Assembly: GCA_026260175.1 (NCBI GenBank)
Contig: JAKCWW010000973.1
Coordinates: forward strand, 16,712-46,259
DNA: 29,548 nt
Reading direction: 5' to 3'
From: Reticulitermes lucifugus
Lineage: Eukaryota > Arthropoda > Insecta > Blattodea > Rhinotermitidae
The translations under genes and the position numbers were made by a program. The notes below the pieces were generated by a model. It was not told the origin of the DNA and did no database searches. It was given only the letters and a program-made list of their open reading frames with translations. Each line of letters opens with the position of its first letter. The first letter of the stretch is position 1. Shown one piece after another: positions 9,872 to 21,459 of the stretch.

Positions 9872-11640
9872 TCAATGTTCCTTCTTCATCGTTCGAAAGC
9901 TAAAGCATAACAACTCGCAATAAACAGCAAGATGTACACTTCAGGACTCAGCTTTGCGGTCCTACAAGCTGGGGAAATAAATGGGGAATGCAGCCGTAGA
10001 GCTCAGTCCCACATATACTTTGTCTCTCTCAATATCACGAAGACAATAGAGCCGCTGCAAAGTTATACACTACAGTGCGTGTACTGGCTGTATATCTCGG
10101 ACAAGATCTTGAAGTAGTCTCCTTCGAAGAGCTTCCCCGTAAAAAGTTTGACGGCGATACTTATTTCCTCAATATGAGCCACATATCCCGCGCCCAAGCT
10201 CATCTCACGCCATATAATCTCCTTTAACATAGTACTAAATAATGAGGACACAAGTAGATAAATTACAGAACTATTTAGTATGATGTTTCCTGCATTCCCA
10301 GCATAATTCATTTCTACCAGATTACCTTTCTTGTAAATGCAGAAACAGCAACATACAGCTCAGTATTAAAACCTCACATGACGCGCAACCCTAAGAAACA
10401 CCCACAGGACAACGCTGATTCCAATTTTTATCATTTCACCTATCTGTTCCTTGAAGAACTACAATATGCAAGCCAAGTCTGAAGGACTTTCGAGAAAATT
10501 TCTCTTAGTGGCGCTTTCTTTCCCTTCACTCAATCGCTCACAGAATCTTCGACATTATCGTGGAAGTGAACTACATGTCTACAGTATGTCTACAGTATAC
10601 CAAGGGATTATGATATGATGACGTGTATGAAGAGAAATACATACGTTCCTGTAGAAGAAAGAAAGCACAGCCAATGGAAAGAGTGAAAGCAAGCATCTCA
10701 CCTGAAACAGAGAAAAAGAAAACACTTTCAAAATAAGAAGTATTTTTTCACATCACATAATAATGCTTAATTATAAACTGTGGGTCTGTGTTTAGACAGA
10801 ACGTGAACACAGACGCAGGAGATGTCAAGCAAATGCGATCAAACAGTTTAAAGAAGAACAGGAGGGACAGGTGTGATTCGAAATTTTAAATTGAGTATCC
10901 AGGGAGTAAAACGTCTGTAAAAACAGGCACTTGTATTCCGTACGTTATGATTGTCTGTGCCAGATTTGTCTCACAAATTCTGGTAAAGGTTTTTGTCACT
11001 ATAATATCTGTGTTCGTAACGCGTGTTAGAAGCTTTCTATAAACTCCGTTAACATTATCTGGCAAAGCAACAATATTTAGTTAAATCCTGTTGACCTAGC
11101 CTTTTAAAGTGTAAAATTTGGTAATTTTATACCAAACGCTATTCGAAACCTGCAGACAGTCGTTTACGAGGCTCTGCTAATAGTCATTGTAGTTAAATAA
11201 AGGAAGCTAAGGTGCTCTGAACATGGGCCTACAGCTCTGATGAGCATTCCGTTCTGACGCCGAAGGTAAATGTGAGTTATTCATATCGCTTAGCTCACGG
11301 AGGCACGGACAAAACGCAGTTTCATAAGGCGACGTACATGTAGTGGTCAGTGGTTCGATTACCGCTGTGTGCGTTATGAAACTGTGCGGGTCGGAGCCAC
11401 AAACCGATGTAGTTACTGCTCATTAAAGAGCGATCATGGCCCCAGACTGTGCAGTTATTGGAATACCAAACCAACTTTTCTCATAAATTACAAATACGGA
11501 AGTTTTGGTCACGTTATGCAAATGACAACAGGGTTACCCATATAACAGAGGTTTCAAGATCTTTCAACCCATACTAAAATTAACGCTCTCTGTGTAAGTA
11601 TGTCAACAGAAGCAGAATTCGTCGCACTGGAATTTAAGTA
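9872..11640. other. Unannotated intergenic stretch
   Basis: There is no recognisable gene. Small structures seen are an exact 11-bp tandem duplication TGTCTACAGTA at 10576-10597, an 8-bp inverted repeat ACTAAATA/TATTTAGT (10234-10241, 10272-10279), and an imperfect inverted repeat CGCAGTTTCATAA / TTATGAAACTGTG around 11313-11387. The last encloses a lone B-box-like GGTTCGATTACC. None supports a functional call. Confidence 0.45.
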
Positions 11641-11643
11641 CTG

Positions 11644-11856
11644 TTGGTTGAAGATGTCGACTCAAGTGTCCAACGAAAGAATTTCATCAGCCGTCATAAT
11701 GAACTGTCCGCATGCAATAATTTATCATCCGACCCACATTCCATAACGTCAGAATTTAATGCGTATTTTATAGAAGTAACTCAGAAAATCCTTCCCAGAA
11801 TTTATGGCTTCATTTCTCCTCATTTACTGACTTCAAGCAGTGATCAATTAAAATGA
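11644..11856 (+). pseudogene. Probable fragment of a non-LTR retrotransposon ORF2 (linker before reverse transcriptase)
   Basis: The 70-codon open frame contains SDPHSITSEFNAYFIEVTQKI. The pattern of D-P, I-[AT]-x-x-F-N-x-Y-F and a following V resembles the segment between the endonuclease and reverse transcriptase domains of jockey/CR1-type LINEs. There, a phrase of the form IAxxFNxYFxxV is common. No endonuclease or reverse transcriptase catalytic motif (YADD type) is visible on either side, and the frame closes at 11854-11856, so this would be a dead, truncated copy. The assignment rests on one short motif. Confidence 0.35.
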
Positions 11857-12462
11857 CTGCATTTCCGTCGGAAGATCGTATAAATGTCGTTACTGTTATA
11901 GACGGTTCCGTGTCAGTTCCTGAGTATGATCGAAACGAACCACGAGATTTATCATAAGTCAAGGGACTAGAAACAGAACTCAAAAAGATTTAGTCAATTT
12001 CAAAAACCCTGCGGTTGGAACCGCCAGCACAGCGCTCCTTGTGTTTTAACTGCACGAAAATGCTGATACTGCGAACAGCTTCCCGATACGTGACAAAGGA
12101 CTGAAGAATGCACTGGGGTTTAGTGACGTCAGTTAGGAGATCGTTATGTATGAAGCGTTACAAGAACACGTGCTGAAATTGCAGGAGTCAACACAGAGCT
12201 GAACGGCTTGCTACAAGTTTCGGCTCGTCATTTACTTAATTTGGTTGCACATCATATTGTCACAATCGTAAACAAATGCAACTCCCCCCCCCCAATAAAA
12301 TGAACAAGGGAGTGACAGGCCACACAGGAAACTAAGTGAGCGAGTCAGAAAGTACCCGAAACGCAGAAAACACACTGCTTCTCCATTACGAAGACCAACA
12401 GGCTAATGCTGTTTAGAGAAGCAATCGCTGTATACTGTGGACATCACAAGAACTACATACAT
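11857..12462. other. Unannotated intergenic stretch
   Basis: The only feature noted is a run of ten C at 12284-12293. No coding motif continues from the LINE-like fragment. Confidence 0.45.
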
Positions 12463-12482
12463 ACACACACACACACACACAC
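12463..12482. repeat. (AC)n microsatellite
   Basis: A short uninterrupted AC dinucleotide run follows ACATACATAC. Confidence 0.9.
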
Positions 12483-13798
12483 TCTATCAGGAAAATACTA
12501 ATTTATTTAACGCCAATTCATATAGTACAACAAAATAACCACTGTGTTTTTAAGGATTAGTATGTGACAAGAACATATACTGGTGATTTCAAACCCCTAA
12601 ATATTTTTGTGTTATAAGCATCAACATGGCGACAACGCGAATAAAATTAGGGTTAGATTTTGTGAAGAAAAGGAAATAGAATATTATCACGTTTGGTCTG
12701 CTTGTTATAATCCACTGCAGAGTCGTTTAGCATAGTTGCTGAAGGCTGATATCCGGGGCGGGCACATTGCGGTTCTGGTGTAAGCCCACTACGTGTCCAT
12801 CCCGCAGTAAACCCCGTCCTGTTGTGAAACTTACAACAGGCCTGAGACAGCGTGAAGATGCTCAGCTGTGTTTTTTCTTTACCCTGCAAGCCACCGGGGT
12901 TGTTGTTGGAGGAGGGTGAGGGTCACTTATCGCATCGGACCAGCAGCTGAAGGGGCAGCTCTCTTGCCAGGAGGGATTACATGTCTTGTCCTGAGAACTA
13001 ATAGCTTGGTTGAACCTCCTCTTGAAATAATGGGCATTTATTTTCATCCCATTTCCTTCTACACTTGGTATAATATAATTCCAGGCTGCTTTATTTATCT
13101 CAGCTTGCAAGCTGCATCATGGACTCGCACGAAGGGGTGAACATACCGTGCGGCATGCCAAATGCAGAACGTGTTTTTTAAAAGTGGGATCGCGTTCTTT
13201 CAAGGGTTATGTATTTACTTCAACCGAGGGAAGAATGGAGATGAGGATGTCTACGAACGATGAGTTGGTAACATAAACATAAGAGATAAAACATAAAAGG
13301 AGCAGAGAAAAGTTCACGAATAGGAGCTTTACAATTTGTATTCTATGCTAAATATTACAACGAAATAAATAAGCATCAGGAGGCGGGGAAGGTAGCACGC
13401 AGGGGGGTTAAATAAAGCACACAAACCAACCGGTCATTTCCACAAAACAAGACAGGCAATTTACGTATAATGTAACATTGAGGCGCGTTCGCGTAACCAT
13501 TTTTGCCGCGAAAGCAAAACTTATTAATATTATGAGTGTGTGTATTCTTGCCTTAGTTGTACGGCATGCAAATCGAATCTTTTCTGCACCGTATTATATT
13601 GTCATCTGTCGCTTCTCCGGCTCTATCATATATTTCCACATTATCTCATAAAGGACACGATTTTCGGAAAGAAAGTTATTGAACAAAAAATGTGTGATTT
13701 GATTTTCTCTACAACTTTTGTCTGAAACATTTCTCATTCTAAAAAGAATTCAGCGAGATATTATCATAAATTTACGTAGTCTTTATGTAAAGTACAAG
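12483..13798. other. Unannotated intergenic stretch
   Basis: Overlapping short frames on both strands (12653-13140) carry no known motif and lack convincing starts. There is no tandem array. Confidence 0.45.
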
Positions 13799-13916
13799 TC
13801 AAGAAATCTTGGACTTCTTGGCCCTTGAAGATGGGACCGGTAGGTTGTCCCGAAACGTCGACACAGAACTACCACTCAACACTGCGTAATATCCCAGAAG
13901 AGCGCAGATCTCGATT
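13799..13916 (+). repeat. Copy B of the hairpin repeat family (5'-truncated)
   Basis: Hairpin 1 pairs TCAAGAA (13799-13805) with TTCTTGG (13815-13821). The linker CCCTTGAAGAT follows. Hairpin 2 pairs GGGAC (13833-13837) with GTCCC (13847-13851), followed at once by GAAACGTCG (13852-13860). ACACTGCGTAATATCCCAGA and AGAGCGCAGATCTCG complete the right end, as in the copy at 21860. The left terminal inverted repeat seen in that copy is absent. The conceptual peptide CPETSTQNY ... LRNIPEERRS parallels that of the other copy, but both frames begin at a non-ATG codon and I do not regard them as genes. Confidence 0.75.
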
Positions 13917-14559
13917 AAGATTGGTTTCCATTAGGTCCTCTACGCATCATGTTCTACGAAATTGTTTGTTTTCACCTGCTAACTGCCCTGCTAATGCAAA
14001 CGTACCCAATTTAATCTCAGTTCAAGTCATTCGCAGTACACTGTACATTAACAGACTGACAACCGTAGTATGGAAACTGCCAGACTGTGCCTAAAGCTCA
14101 GTCTCTCACATTATGTGGGACATTGGCGAAGGTTTGAAAAGTCGCTGCAGGAAAGACTCCTGTATATGCTATTATAATTGACCATGCATGCACGTGACAG
14201 TGCGAAATTCAAAGATAAGCTTTTTCGTGTATGTGAACATCCAGCAAGAGCCAAACATTTCAGGGAGTGAGAGGGAAAAGAGAACACTCTATCAGCCATA
14301 CATCTACATACTCCCCACACTTCGACCTTCCTGGGCGAATGTACGTCAAAATCTGGTTGGCATAGGGGGGGAAGGGGAGCCGTCTCTTCTGGAAGTGGCA
14401 GATAGCGAGCTGTGTACAGTCTCACACAAGAGTGACAGTGTTATTCTGGCAATTCTTCGGTTAAACTTTACAGTACAGTTGGCATGACATTGGTGATGGT
14501 TGTACATGACAGCGAGGTGATTAATGCCTGATTTATAATAGGCAAATCTACTGTGCATC
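13917..14559. other. Unannotated intergenic stretch
   Basis: Open frames exist on both strands across 14111-14490, but they overlap each other and show no domain or motif. No element boundaries were seen. Confidence 0.4.
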
Positions 14560-14745
14560 ATGGTTAGAAAGAAAAGCGACAAAGATGGAGGAAGGAAGAA
14601 AGAGAGACAGGAAGTCAGAAAAGAGTAAGAAGCAGGCATAAGAACTGAACGTAGGAAAGGACTACACGAAGGTACGAAAATGAAAAAAGGGCAAATAAAC
14701 AGAGAATTAAAGATGGAAAGGAAACATAAAAGAAATAAGAAAATT
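14560..14745. other. Purine-rich tract
   Basis: The plus strand is nearly all A and G in words such as GGAGGAAGGAAGAAAGAGAG. The minus strand therefore reads as a leucine-, phenylalanine- and serine-rich frame (14346-14894, TTG start) that mimics membrane helices. The skew, not the frame, is the feature. Confidence 0.7.
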
Positions 14746-14909
14746 AAGCTGTAATTACGTAGCAAGAGGAACCGGGACAGCGTAAACGGTATAATGATGT
14801 CCGAAGAACCTTGGCTGAATTCACGGCATGGGTAAGATTTTCTTGGTCTATCTAACAGCGACCGGCTGTGGGGTCTACCCAGCCACTCAGTCAATGTGTA
14901 CAGGAGGAA

Positions 14910-15056
14910 CTTAAGTCGGAGATAAAAAGGCCGGGGCGTGAAGCTTACTATTCGTCCCCCAGCTAGTGCTAAGTTTAAGGATGAGCGGAGTTAAACTTCT
15001 GCTCCTCCCGTATGCCTTGACGGCGTGTATAAAAACAGCTTTACCTTTACTGTAAC
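14910..15056 (+). repeat. 3' fragment of the TTTACC-tailed repeat
   Basis: Blocks GGATGAGCGGAGTTAAACTT, CCTTGACGGCGTGTA and CAGCTTTACCTTTAC follow the order of 4717-4799 (GGATAAGAATGAGTGGAGC, CCTTCATGGCGTGTA, CAACTTTACCTTTACC). It is diverged and non-coding. Confidence 0.6.
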
Positions 15057-15500
15057 ACGTATAAAAAACCAGATGAGGCAAATGCAAAATATAAAAAAAA
15101 AAGTTAAGCCTACTTGACACGGTTAAAGACGGCCATAGAGTAAAGTCACCGCAGAGCTGGGAACAATGCGTTCCTGCAACAGCAGTAATCGGCGAGTACC
15201 CTTCACTAGCGATTTTCGGTTTGGTGCGTTGTGCTACCGTCCTTCTAGATTCAACGTCTCTAGATGTGTTTTTTCCGCAGACAACGGACAACACAGGCTT
15301 GGTAATCAACTAGTCAGGTTCGGTAGGTATGATGTCTTATCGTCAGGGATTATTGTCGTGTGGAACGTTAACAGACTACCGTCCTACACTCCACGCTGCA
15401 CTCCAAAATTAAACAAAGAAATTTCAATTGGTACTTTAAACACTTCCCCACTTTATTATTATTTCGTAGCACTCAATACAATTCACTTCTGCAATATTGA

Positions 15501-15913
15501 NNNNNNNNNNNNNNNNNNNNNNNNNNNNNNNNNNNNNNNNNNNNNNNNNNNNNNNNNNNNNNNNNNNNNNNNNNNNNNNNNNNNNNNNNNNNNNNNNNNN
15601 NNNNNNNNNNNNNNNNNNNNNNNNNNNNNNNNNNNNNNNNNNNNNNNNNNNNNNNNNNNNNNNNNNNNNNNNNNNNNNNNNNNNNNNNNNNNNNNNNNNN
15701 NNNNNNNNNNNNNNNNNNNNNNNNNNNNNNNNNNNNNNNNNNNNNNNNNNNNNNNNNNNNNNNNNNNNNNNNNNNNNNNNNNNNNNNNNNNNNNNNNNNN
15801 NNNNNNNNNNNNNNNNNNNNNNNNNNNNNNNNNNNNNNNNNNNNNNNNNNNNNNNNNNNNNNNNNNNNNNNNNNNNNNNNNNNNNNNNNNNNNNNNNNNN
15901 NNNNNNNNNNNNN
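15501..15913. other. Assembly gap (413 N)
   Basis: This is unresolved sequence. Open frames spanning it on either strand are artefacts of reading N as open. The true size is unknown. Confidence 1.
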
Positions 15914-15919
15914 AAAAAT

Positions 15920-16010
15920 AAAACTAGGGTGTCTACCAAGACGAAGAATAGGACTCGAACCCAAACTTTCCGGTAACAGTTGAACACAAAAGTTTGAGTG
16001 TCACTGACTT
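15920..16010 (-). repeat. Possible tRNA-like SINE relic
   Basis: On the minus strand GGTTCGAGTCC (plus-strand 15951-15961) is a perfect B box, and the surrounding bases can form a T-arm with a 7-base loop (three good pairs, one wobble). The A-box region upstream on that strand (GTCAGTGACACTCAAAC) is only loosely similar. No full cloverleaf can be drawn, so a functional tRNA is unlikely. Confidence 0.3.
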
Positions 16011-17562
16011 AAGACCAGAAAACAATTTCTTGCCAACTGCTCTTGACTAAGATACAAAATGAAGGATAGGCCTACTCCCTCCCTGGCAGCGAAGAATGCC
16101 TCTACGCAGCGGCTCTATGAGTAGCATTTGGCTGCAAACACGAGGAATTCCGCGAGTATTTTACACTTGAATTTTAAAATACACTAAATATTTACCGCCT
16201 TCACAGACACAGAAGTTGCATCATCATTTTTAAATTTAGCCCTAATGATGCTCAGATTCGAATTTTAATAGCAGCTTTTACTGACGGACTGCGGTGTGAA
16301 ATTTCACATACTCGTCAATGCAACAAAATGTTTTTGAATAAAATGAAGCGGCAGACAGAAAGATGTAAACGACCCCGTGCTAGAACATACTGGTCTACTG
16401 TACCCTCCTTTTCTTTCAATTCAGCATTGATATAACAAAGCAGTGGTTCATTTTACGCTACACGAAGAGCCCACAGAACGCTAATGTGGCTGCGCGTCTC
16501 TGCGTGTTTTATACCCGAAACTACTGATCGGATTTCGATTAAAATTATATTGGAGGTCTAAACTGTCAGGCGAATTTAATTTTGCTTCGGACCCATCAAA
16601 AATAAACCCTGCTTTACGTCACGTTCAAATGGAACGTTATCGATTTTATCAGTAGTAACTCATCGTGCAACACATTTCGATGAAAAAGAACGTAAATGTC
16701 ATTGCCGATCCATTTGCTTAACTTTACGATACAGTGAATATTTAATGAAATGAAAGACAAATAAGTTCCTACTTCAGGTAGTGAGTTCAGTTTTGTACCA
16801 CTACGAGCGCTTTTGTACCTGCAATGGAACGTGACCACTGCCAGTCAGTTTTGACATATCTTACACGCATTGTTACCTGTGTAAGTATTAATATATCTTC
16901 ATAATTTGTGTATTTTTAGAAAATACACATACTCAATGCACTTCAAGTACTCAGTAAAAATTTAAAAGCCCTATCACATGAATGACGGTGTAGGGCAACG
17001 AAGAAACAAGATTATATACGGAACACAATTTTATTATTATCGCATAAAATACCCGTTTTCTTAAATACCCAACATATTTACGAATTAGTCAACAGGTATC
17101 ACTGGTTCCATCTACATCCAAGCCATCTGAAGTGACAGGGATTAAACACAAATATTCAATGGACTGTTGACATTTGAAGTTGAAAATATTTTAAAAAGTA
17201 CGCCAATATTCCATTAAACCTTAATATTTCTATTCCGTGTAGGTACGCTTACAGTGACGCTCTTCATCCATAATGTGAGAATCAAACGTAAATCGACGGC
17301 AAGTTTTACTGTCCACCTGTACTACGTCCATAATTTTAGTCCATTTTATCTCCGTACGGACTACCATGTCTCGTTACCAATTGTCTACAGAAGAGTTTCG
17401 ATCTGTTCTCTCGCATCAGCCTCTATGATCTTTTTTTAACCACCAAACAAATCACATGCCAATCAGACTGGCTATTGTATTCAGCGTCCTGCTCATCAAT
17501 AAAGTGTCAAAGACCTAGGCTTACATACACGCAATTAACGGTTTCCTGTTAGTCTCTGAATC
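16011..17562. other. Unannotated stretch with one perfect small hairpin
   Basis: TGTGTATTTT (16907-16916) and AAAATACACA (16920-16929) pair perfectly over ten bases around a TAG loop. It is AT-rich and may be chance. Nothing else is recognisable. Confidence 0.45.
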
Positions 17563-17842
17563 CATTCTTTTTCCCTGATGGCGCAACAGCCCCTAGAGGG
17601 CCAGGGCCTCCTCATTATCGAGGCTCCAAGATCACACCCTCAGTTAGACACACCACATTCGGTACGACTCCTCTGGACGAGTGATCAGCCCGAGGCAGGG
17701 ACTTCTACCTGACAACACACAACACTCACAAGAAGCAGACATTCATGCCCCGGCGGGATTCAAACCCGCAGTCCCAGCAAGCGAGCGGCCGCAGAACCAC
17801 GCCTTACACCGCGCGACCACTGGAATCGGCTTCATTCTTTTT
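17563..17842 (-). mobile_element. Complete tRNA-Leu-like SINE with 10-bp target duplication
   Basis: The body is 17573-17832 on the minus strand. CATTCTTTTT flanks it at 17563-17572 and 17833-17842. On the minus strand it begins GCCGATTCCAGTGGTCGCG, has B box GGTTTGAATCC (plus-strand 17756-17766, one mismatch to consensus), then a tRNA-unrelated body with CTCGTCCAGAGGAG and GTGTGTCT. Its 3' end is GAGGAGGCCCTGGCCC and GCTGTTGCGCCATCAGGG. The target site is T-rich on the plus strand, which suits target-primed insertion. It shares the full 3' module with 19069-19320 but not with the SINE at 1726. Confidence 0.93.
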
Positions 17843-18545
17843 ACGCCATAGAACTATTTCAGACCCCTCCTCACTCCCTAAAATTAAATTACTGAGACTG
17901 AAAATGCAATGATAGGATTGACAGCTACATCATCCGCATCAGCAATAAACTGACACCGTGACTCAGGTGTAATACGGCGAGGAAGCTATTTAAACTACAT
18001 GCCTACACGTAAGCCCACTCCAGACACTCTTACGCTCGTTTCAGTGTTTCATACCTAACAAGAAAGGGAAAATCCTGTCACTAGAAGTAAAGGTTTTTCT
18101 TCTCTTTGATTTGGATGCTTCCCAACGCCCGTCTTTGTCGTGTCGCTGAAGGAACTAGGCATCAGCGAAAAGACTCTTAGATCGAGGGTCCTTTTTAAAC
18201 GTCAGTAGAGCCTTCAGCTTTTGTAAAGTATTGGTACACTTTTAATACTAAAAGAGACTAAATTGTATGCGTCCACGAAGGAAATTCAACGTGATTGATT
18301 CTTATTGAAAACTGGCTAAAATGGTTCGAATTTGCGTGCCAAAGTACAGTGTCTCCTTTTTTCTCTCTCTCTCTTTGACCATTCCTTCTTCCTGAAGTAT
18401 TTTCAAATGTGAAGTGTATTCTTACTCTACAGAAGGATACTGGAAGCTGTTCTGCGATACTATCGAACATCGATATCTTCAAATCGATATGAAACTGATG
18501 GCTGTGTCTGCATAAGTTCATAACGCCCAACGGGCATTTGTTCCC
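17843..18545. other. Unannotated stretch with a short TC run
   Basis: A pyrimidine run TTCTCTCTCTCTCTTTG lies at 18360-18376. There are no genes or elements recognised. Confidence 0.45.
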
Positions 18546-18572
18546 TTCTCTCCCTCTCTCTCTCTCTCTCTA
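18546..18572. repeat. (TC)n microsatellite
   Basis: This is a nearly uninterrupted TC dinucleotide run within a pyrimidine-rich stretch. Confidence 0.85.
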
Positions 18573-19032
18573 CAGTTTCAGTGTTCTTCCCCTTTCCATC
18601 GTGTTCTATTAGTATTCTCTACCCAATCTGCCTTCTCCCATCAGAATTTCTACCTTGCAATTTTCCTTTCGTTGTCGTTACGATGGGGCCCTGGCGAGTC
18701 GGCAGAATATCGAAAGAGCTGCAAATCACACGTTTGGAAGTCAATCGGCAATCTTCTAGCTCGGGCGAAAATACAGTGGGGAGTTGGATCGAAGCCCAGA
18801 AGGAAATGTATTAGTGAAATATAAATACTTTAACACATAGATCAGTAAAAGACGCTTTCTTATGCAGCGGGAGGTGTCAAACCACCTCCAATATAGCTTC
18901 CCCTCTTAAGAAAACCAAGTAACTTAGCATTAATCACTCTTTTATACGACAATTTACAAAGTAATGCTTACGCTATGATTTAAAAATATAATTCCCAATA
19001 ATTTTATCAATTTCGATTTGTTTGTATTTGCG

Positions 19033-19061
19033 TATGTATGTATGTATGTATGTATGTATGT
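19033..19061. repeat. (TATG)n microsatellite
   Basis: About seven units of the tetranucleotide lie seven bases upstream of the 5' end of the adjacent SINE. Confidence 0.95.
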
Positions 19062-19068
19062 TCCCAAG

Positions 19069-19320
19069 GCGATCCCAGTGGCCGCGCGGTCTAAGGCGTG
19101 GGTCTGCGGCCGTACGCTTGCTGGAATTGTGGGCTCGAATCCCGCAGGGGGCATGGATGTCTGTTTCTTGTGAGTGTTGCGTGTGATGTCAGGTAGAGGT
19201 CTCTGCGACGGGCCGACCACTCGTCCAGAGGAGCCCTACCGAGTGTGGTGTGTCTGAGTGTGATCGTGAAGCCTCGACAATGAGGAGGCCCAGGCCCATT
19301 AGGGCTGTCGAGCCATGAAA
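19069..19320 (+). mobile_element. tRNA-Leu-like SINE, full length
   Basis: The head GATCCCAGTGGCCGCGCGG contains an A-box-like TGGCCGCGCGG (19079-19089), and GGTCTAAGGCGTGGGTCTG follows. The B box is GGCTCGAATCC (19132-19142, one mismatch). The body has CTCGTCCAGAGGAG and GTGTGTCTGAGTGTG, and the 3' end has GAGGAGGCCCAGGCCC and GGGCTGTCGAGCCATG followed by a short A-rich tail. The antisense reading gives AGFEPTIPAS, a peptide often seen when such SINEs are wrongly annotated as genes. No clear target duplication is seen. CGTATGTATG (19031) and CGTATCTATC (19326) are only loosely alike. Confidence 0.92.
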
Positions 19321-19322
19321 GA

Positions 19323-21110
19323 AAACGTATCTATCCATACTCTATATCTACGTATGAGATTTTAGATATTTATGGTGACGAAGATTTAGTTCATAGTATT
19401 GTCAGCTACGGATTGGTGCAGATTTGTGGACAGCCCATCTTCAGATCGACTTATACCATGAAGACAGAGAAAGCAGGTTTCTCCGAAATAATGGTAACCA
19501 TTCTCTGTGTCATATACTTGGCTGCAATCTAAACGTACAGTCAGCGACTGGACTACCTCTAGTGGCAGCCACTAGTAACATAACCCGCACTATTGCTACT
19601 TACTCTCGTTTCACTTTAAAATCTGCTATTAACTTTACTATTGAGATTATTCCCGCAAGTAACAGAGAGGGGCACACGGTTACATGAAGCTGTATCAGCT
19701 AGTACTGTTTAGTAGTGGCGAACAAGATAATGCAGGAATTTCAGAAAAGTAGCAAGAAAAATATTTTCTGAACAGAATTATGAAAATACATTCCCCTTCG
19801 CTCTTTACAGAACCTGAATTATGTTTAAAGATTAATTTGGCACCGCATGACAAAGACCTTCCGTCTCCATTATACAAATCAACCAGTTATTGCTGTGCAG
19901 TGAGATAGTTGCTGTTGTTGAGAACCATACAAAACAAAACACAGACACTGCCGCGATCTCAAGGCAGAATGTAGAATTTCCTAATGTTAAACCTAGTGGT
20001 ACACAAAGAAACCGACGGACATTAAAGGGTTAATAGAGTCCAGTGCAGTGGTAGACAAATCAGGGTCGGATGATCCTTCATTTCGTTACAGTCAACTGTT
20101 AATTTACAGCGCGGAGTTTTTCTCCTATAGAAAGAATCCAGAGATGGCAGCACCTTTATCAACACGTTCTTGTCATACCACGAATTTGCTGAACGGGAGA
20201 AACTGGAGGAAGCAATTAATTAAAACAGACGCAAGATCATGAAGTCTTAAGGAAACATTCTATAGAAACTCATTCAAAGACACGTCCCGCGATGTGTTCT
20301 GCCGCTCTGCGTAACTGACGAGCTCCCTCCCTACATTGAATTCCGGAGTTTAAATGAAGAGGAAATATTATCGTGTTAAGAAGAGTTTGAAATGAAAAAC
20401 AAGCCTGGCTGTAACAATAGGTTGTCTTTTTTGTTGTATAAAAAAGTGTTTTCCAATTTAAGTCGTGATGTATTCTTCCTGTTGTAGAGAGGAATTCTGT
20501 TTCTGGGTGTGGCTGCATGACACGAGATGTCCACTGCTCTCGCAGAGGAATTTAATAAGGCTGGAGACTCAAGTTACCCTCTCTTTCTCTCTCCAATTCG
20601 CAATTCCCTACTCTAGCCGTCAGAAGCAGAGGTTTCCTTTTGCTCTGAATACGAGACACACCTGACAACACATGCGATGACCTGAACTCAGAATCCGGAT
20701 GTCTGCCTGTCTCAATGTCCCCTTAAGACATAAGATTTCCTCTGCATTTTATTTCTTTCGGGTGTCTTTCGCTTCCACGTCAGTGCCATTAGTAGTATAC
20801 GGCGTATTCTGGTACTTCCAATACGCAACGTAGTTTGAACACTGGTAAATAAACTGCTATTTTGTACCAGTTAAAGAGAAAAAACTGCTTGAGAGACTCA
20901 GAGATTAGCAGGCAATTTTTAAGTTCATATCAGAACTGTATTAAGCATTACCTGGTTTGTGGACTTTGCCCATCTTCTAATATTCCAAAACTAACACAAA
21001 AGTTCGGAAGCTGAATCCATTTCCTTCCTTAGGTAAAAGGCTGAGGCAGGGACCTACTCAGATAAGACCGCTAGAGGGATTGAGAATTGGTCGTTTATGT
21101 CGGATTTAGT
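19323..21110. other. Unannotated intergenic stretch
   Basis: It contains only short frames without motifs, and no repeat structure that I could support. Confidence 0.45.
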
Positions 21111-21202
21111 TGAAAAGCTGCCTCTCCACGCTTTCACCCGAGGATGGAAATAGATTCAGATTTCGAAACGTTGTATTTTTTTGGAATACCAGAAGACGTA
21201 GA
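21111..21202 (+). repeat. Copy C of the hairpin repeat family (diverged)
   Basis: Hairpin 1 pairs TGAAAAGC (21111-21118) with GCTTTCA (21130-21136) with one bulged A. The linker is CCCGAGGATG. Hairpin 2 pairs GAAAT (21147-21151) with ATTTC (21160-21164), followed immediately by GAAACGTTG. Further right, ATACCAGAAGACG aligns with the ATCCCAGAAGAGCG block of copies A and B. Stem sequences differ from those copies while pairing is kept. Confidence 0.6.
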
Positions 21203-21459
21203 AAGCTCAGAAAGTAGGTAATCCCGAGTGTAATACAGCACCGTCAGAACTCTTACGAATTCATTAGAAAATACTGTTTCTGAAAGCGGGTCTATATTAT
21301 GAAAATTTACACATCCACTTTAGTAGTCCCAGCATATAACACAGGAATTACAGACTGCCATTACGGAAGGTCAAGGACGGGGCTGTAAAGCTAAGATGAA
21401 GATAAAAAAAATAGCATTCTTTCTTTATCGTCGGAAAGAGTTTGAGGTGAGCTGGAACT

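Noticed and set aside
11313..11390. tRNA-like structure around GGTTCGATTACC
   Set aside because: The B-box match is imperfect, there is no A box, and the flanking inverted repeat is short and imperfect.
12653..13140. Overlapping frames on both strands near 12.9 kb
   Set aside because: No motif, mostly non-ATG starts, and mutual overlap; treated as chance.
14346..14894. Possible membrane protein on the minus strand
   Set aside because: The hydrophobic run is the antisense of a purine-rich tract. The frame starts with TTG and has no domain.
15166..15987. Long frames across 15166-15987 on both strands
   Set aside because: They are open only because of N bases in the assembly gap.
18954..19220. 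Minus-strand frame with AGFEPTIPAS peptide
   Set aside because: It is the antisense reading of the SINE at 19069-19320, a known kind of misannotation.
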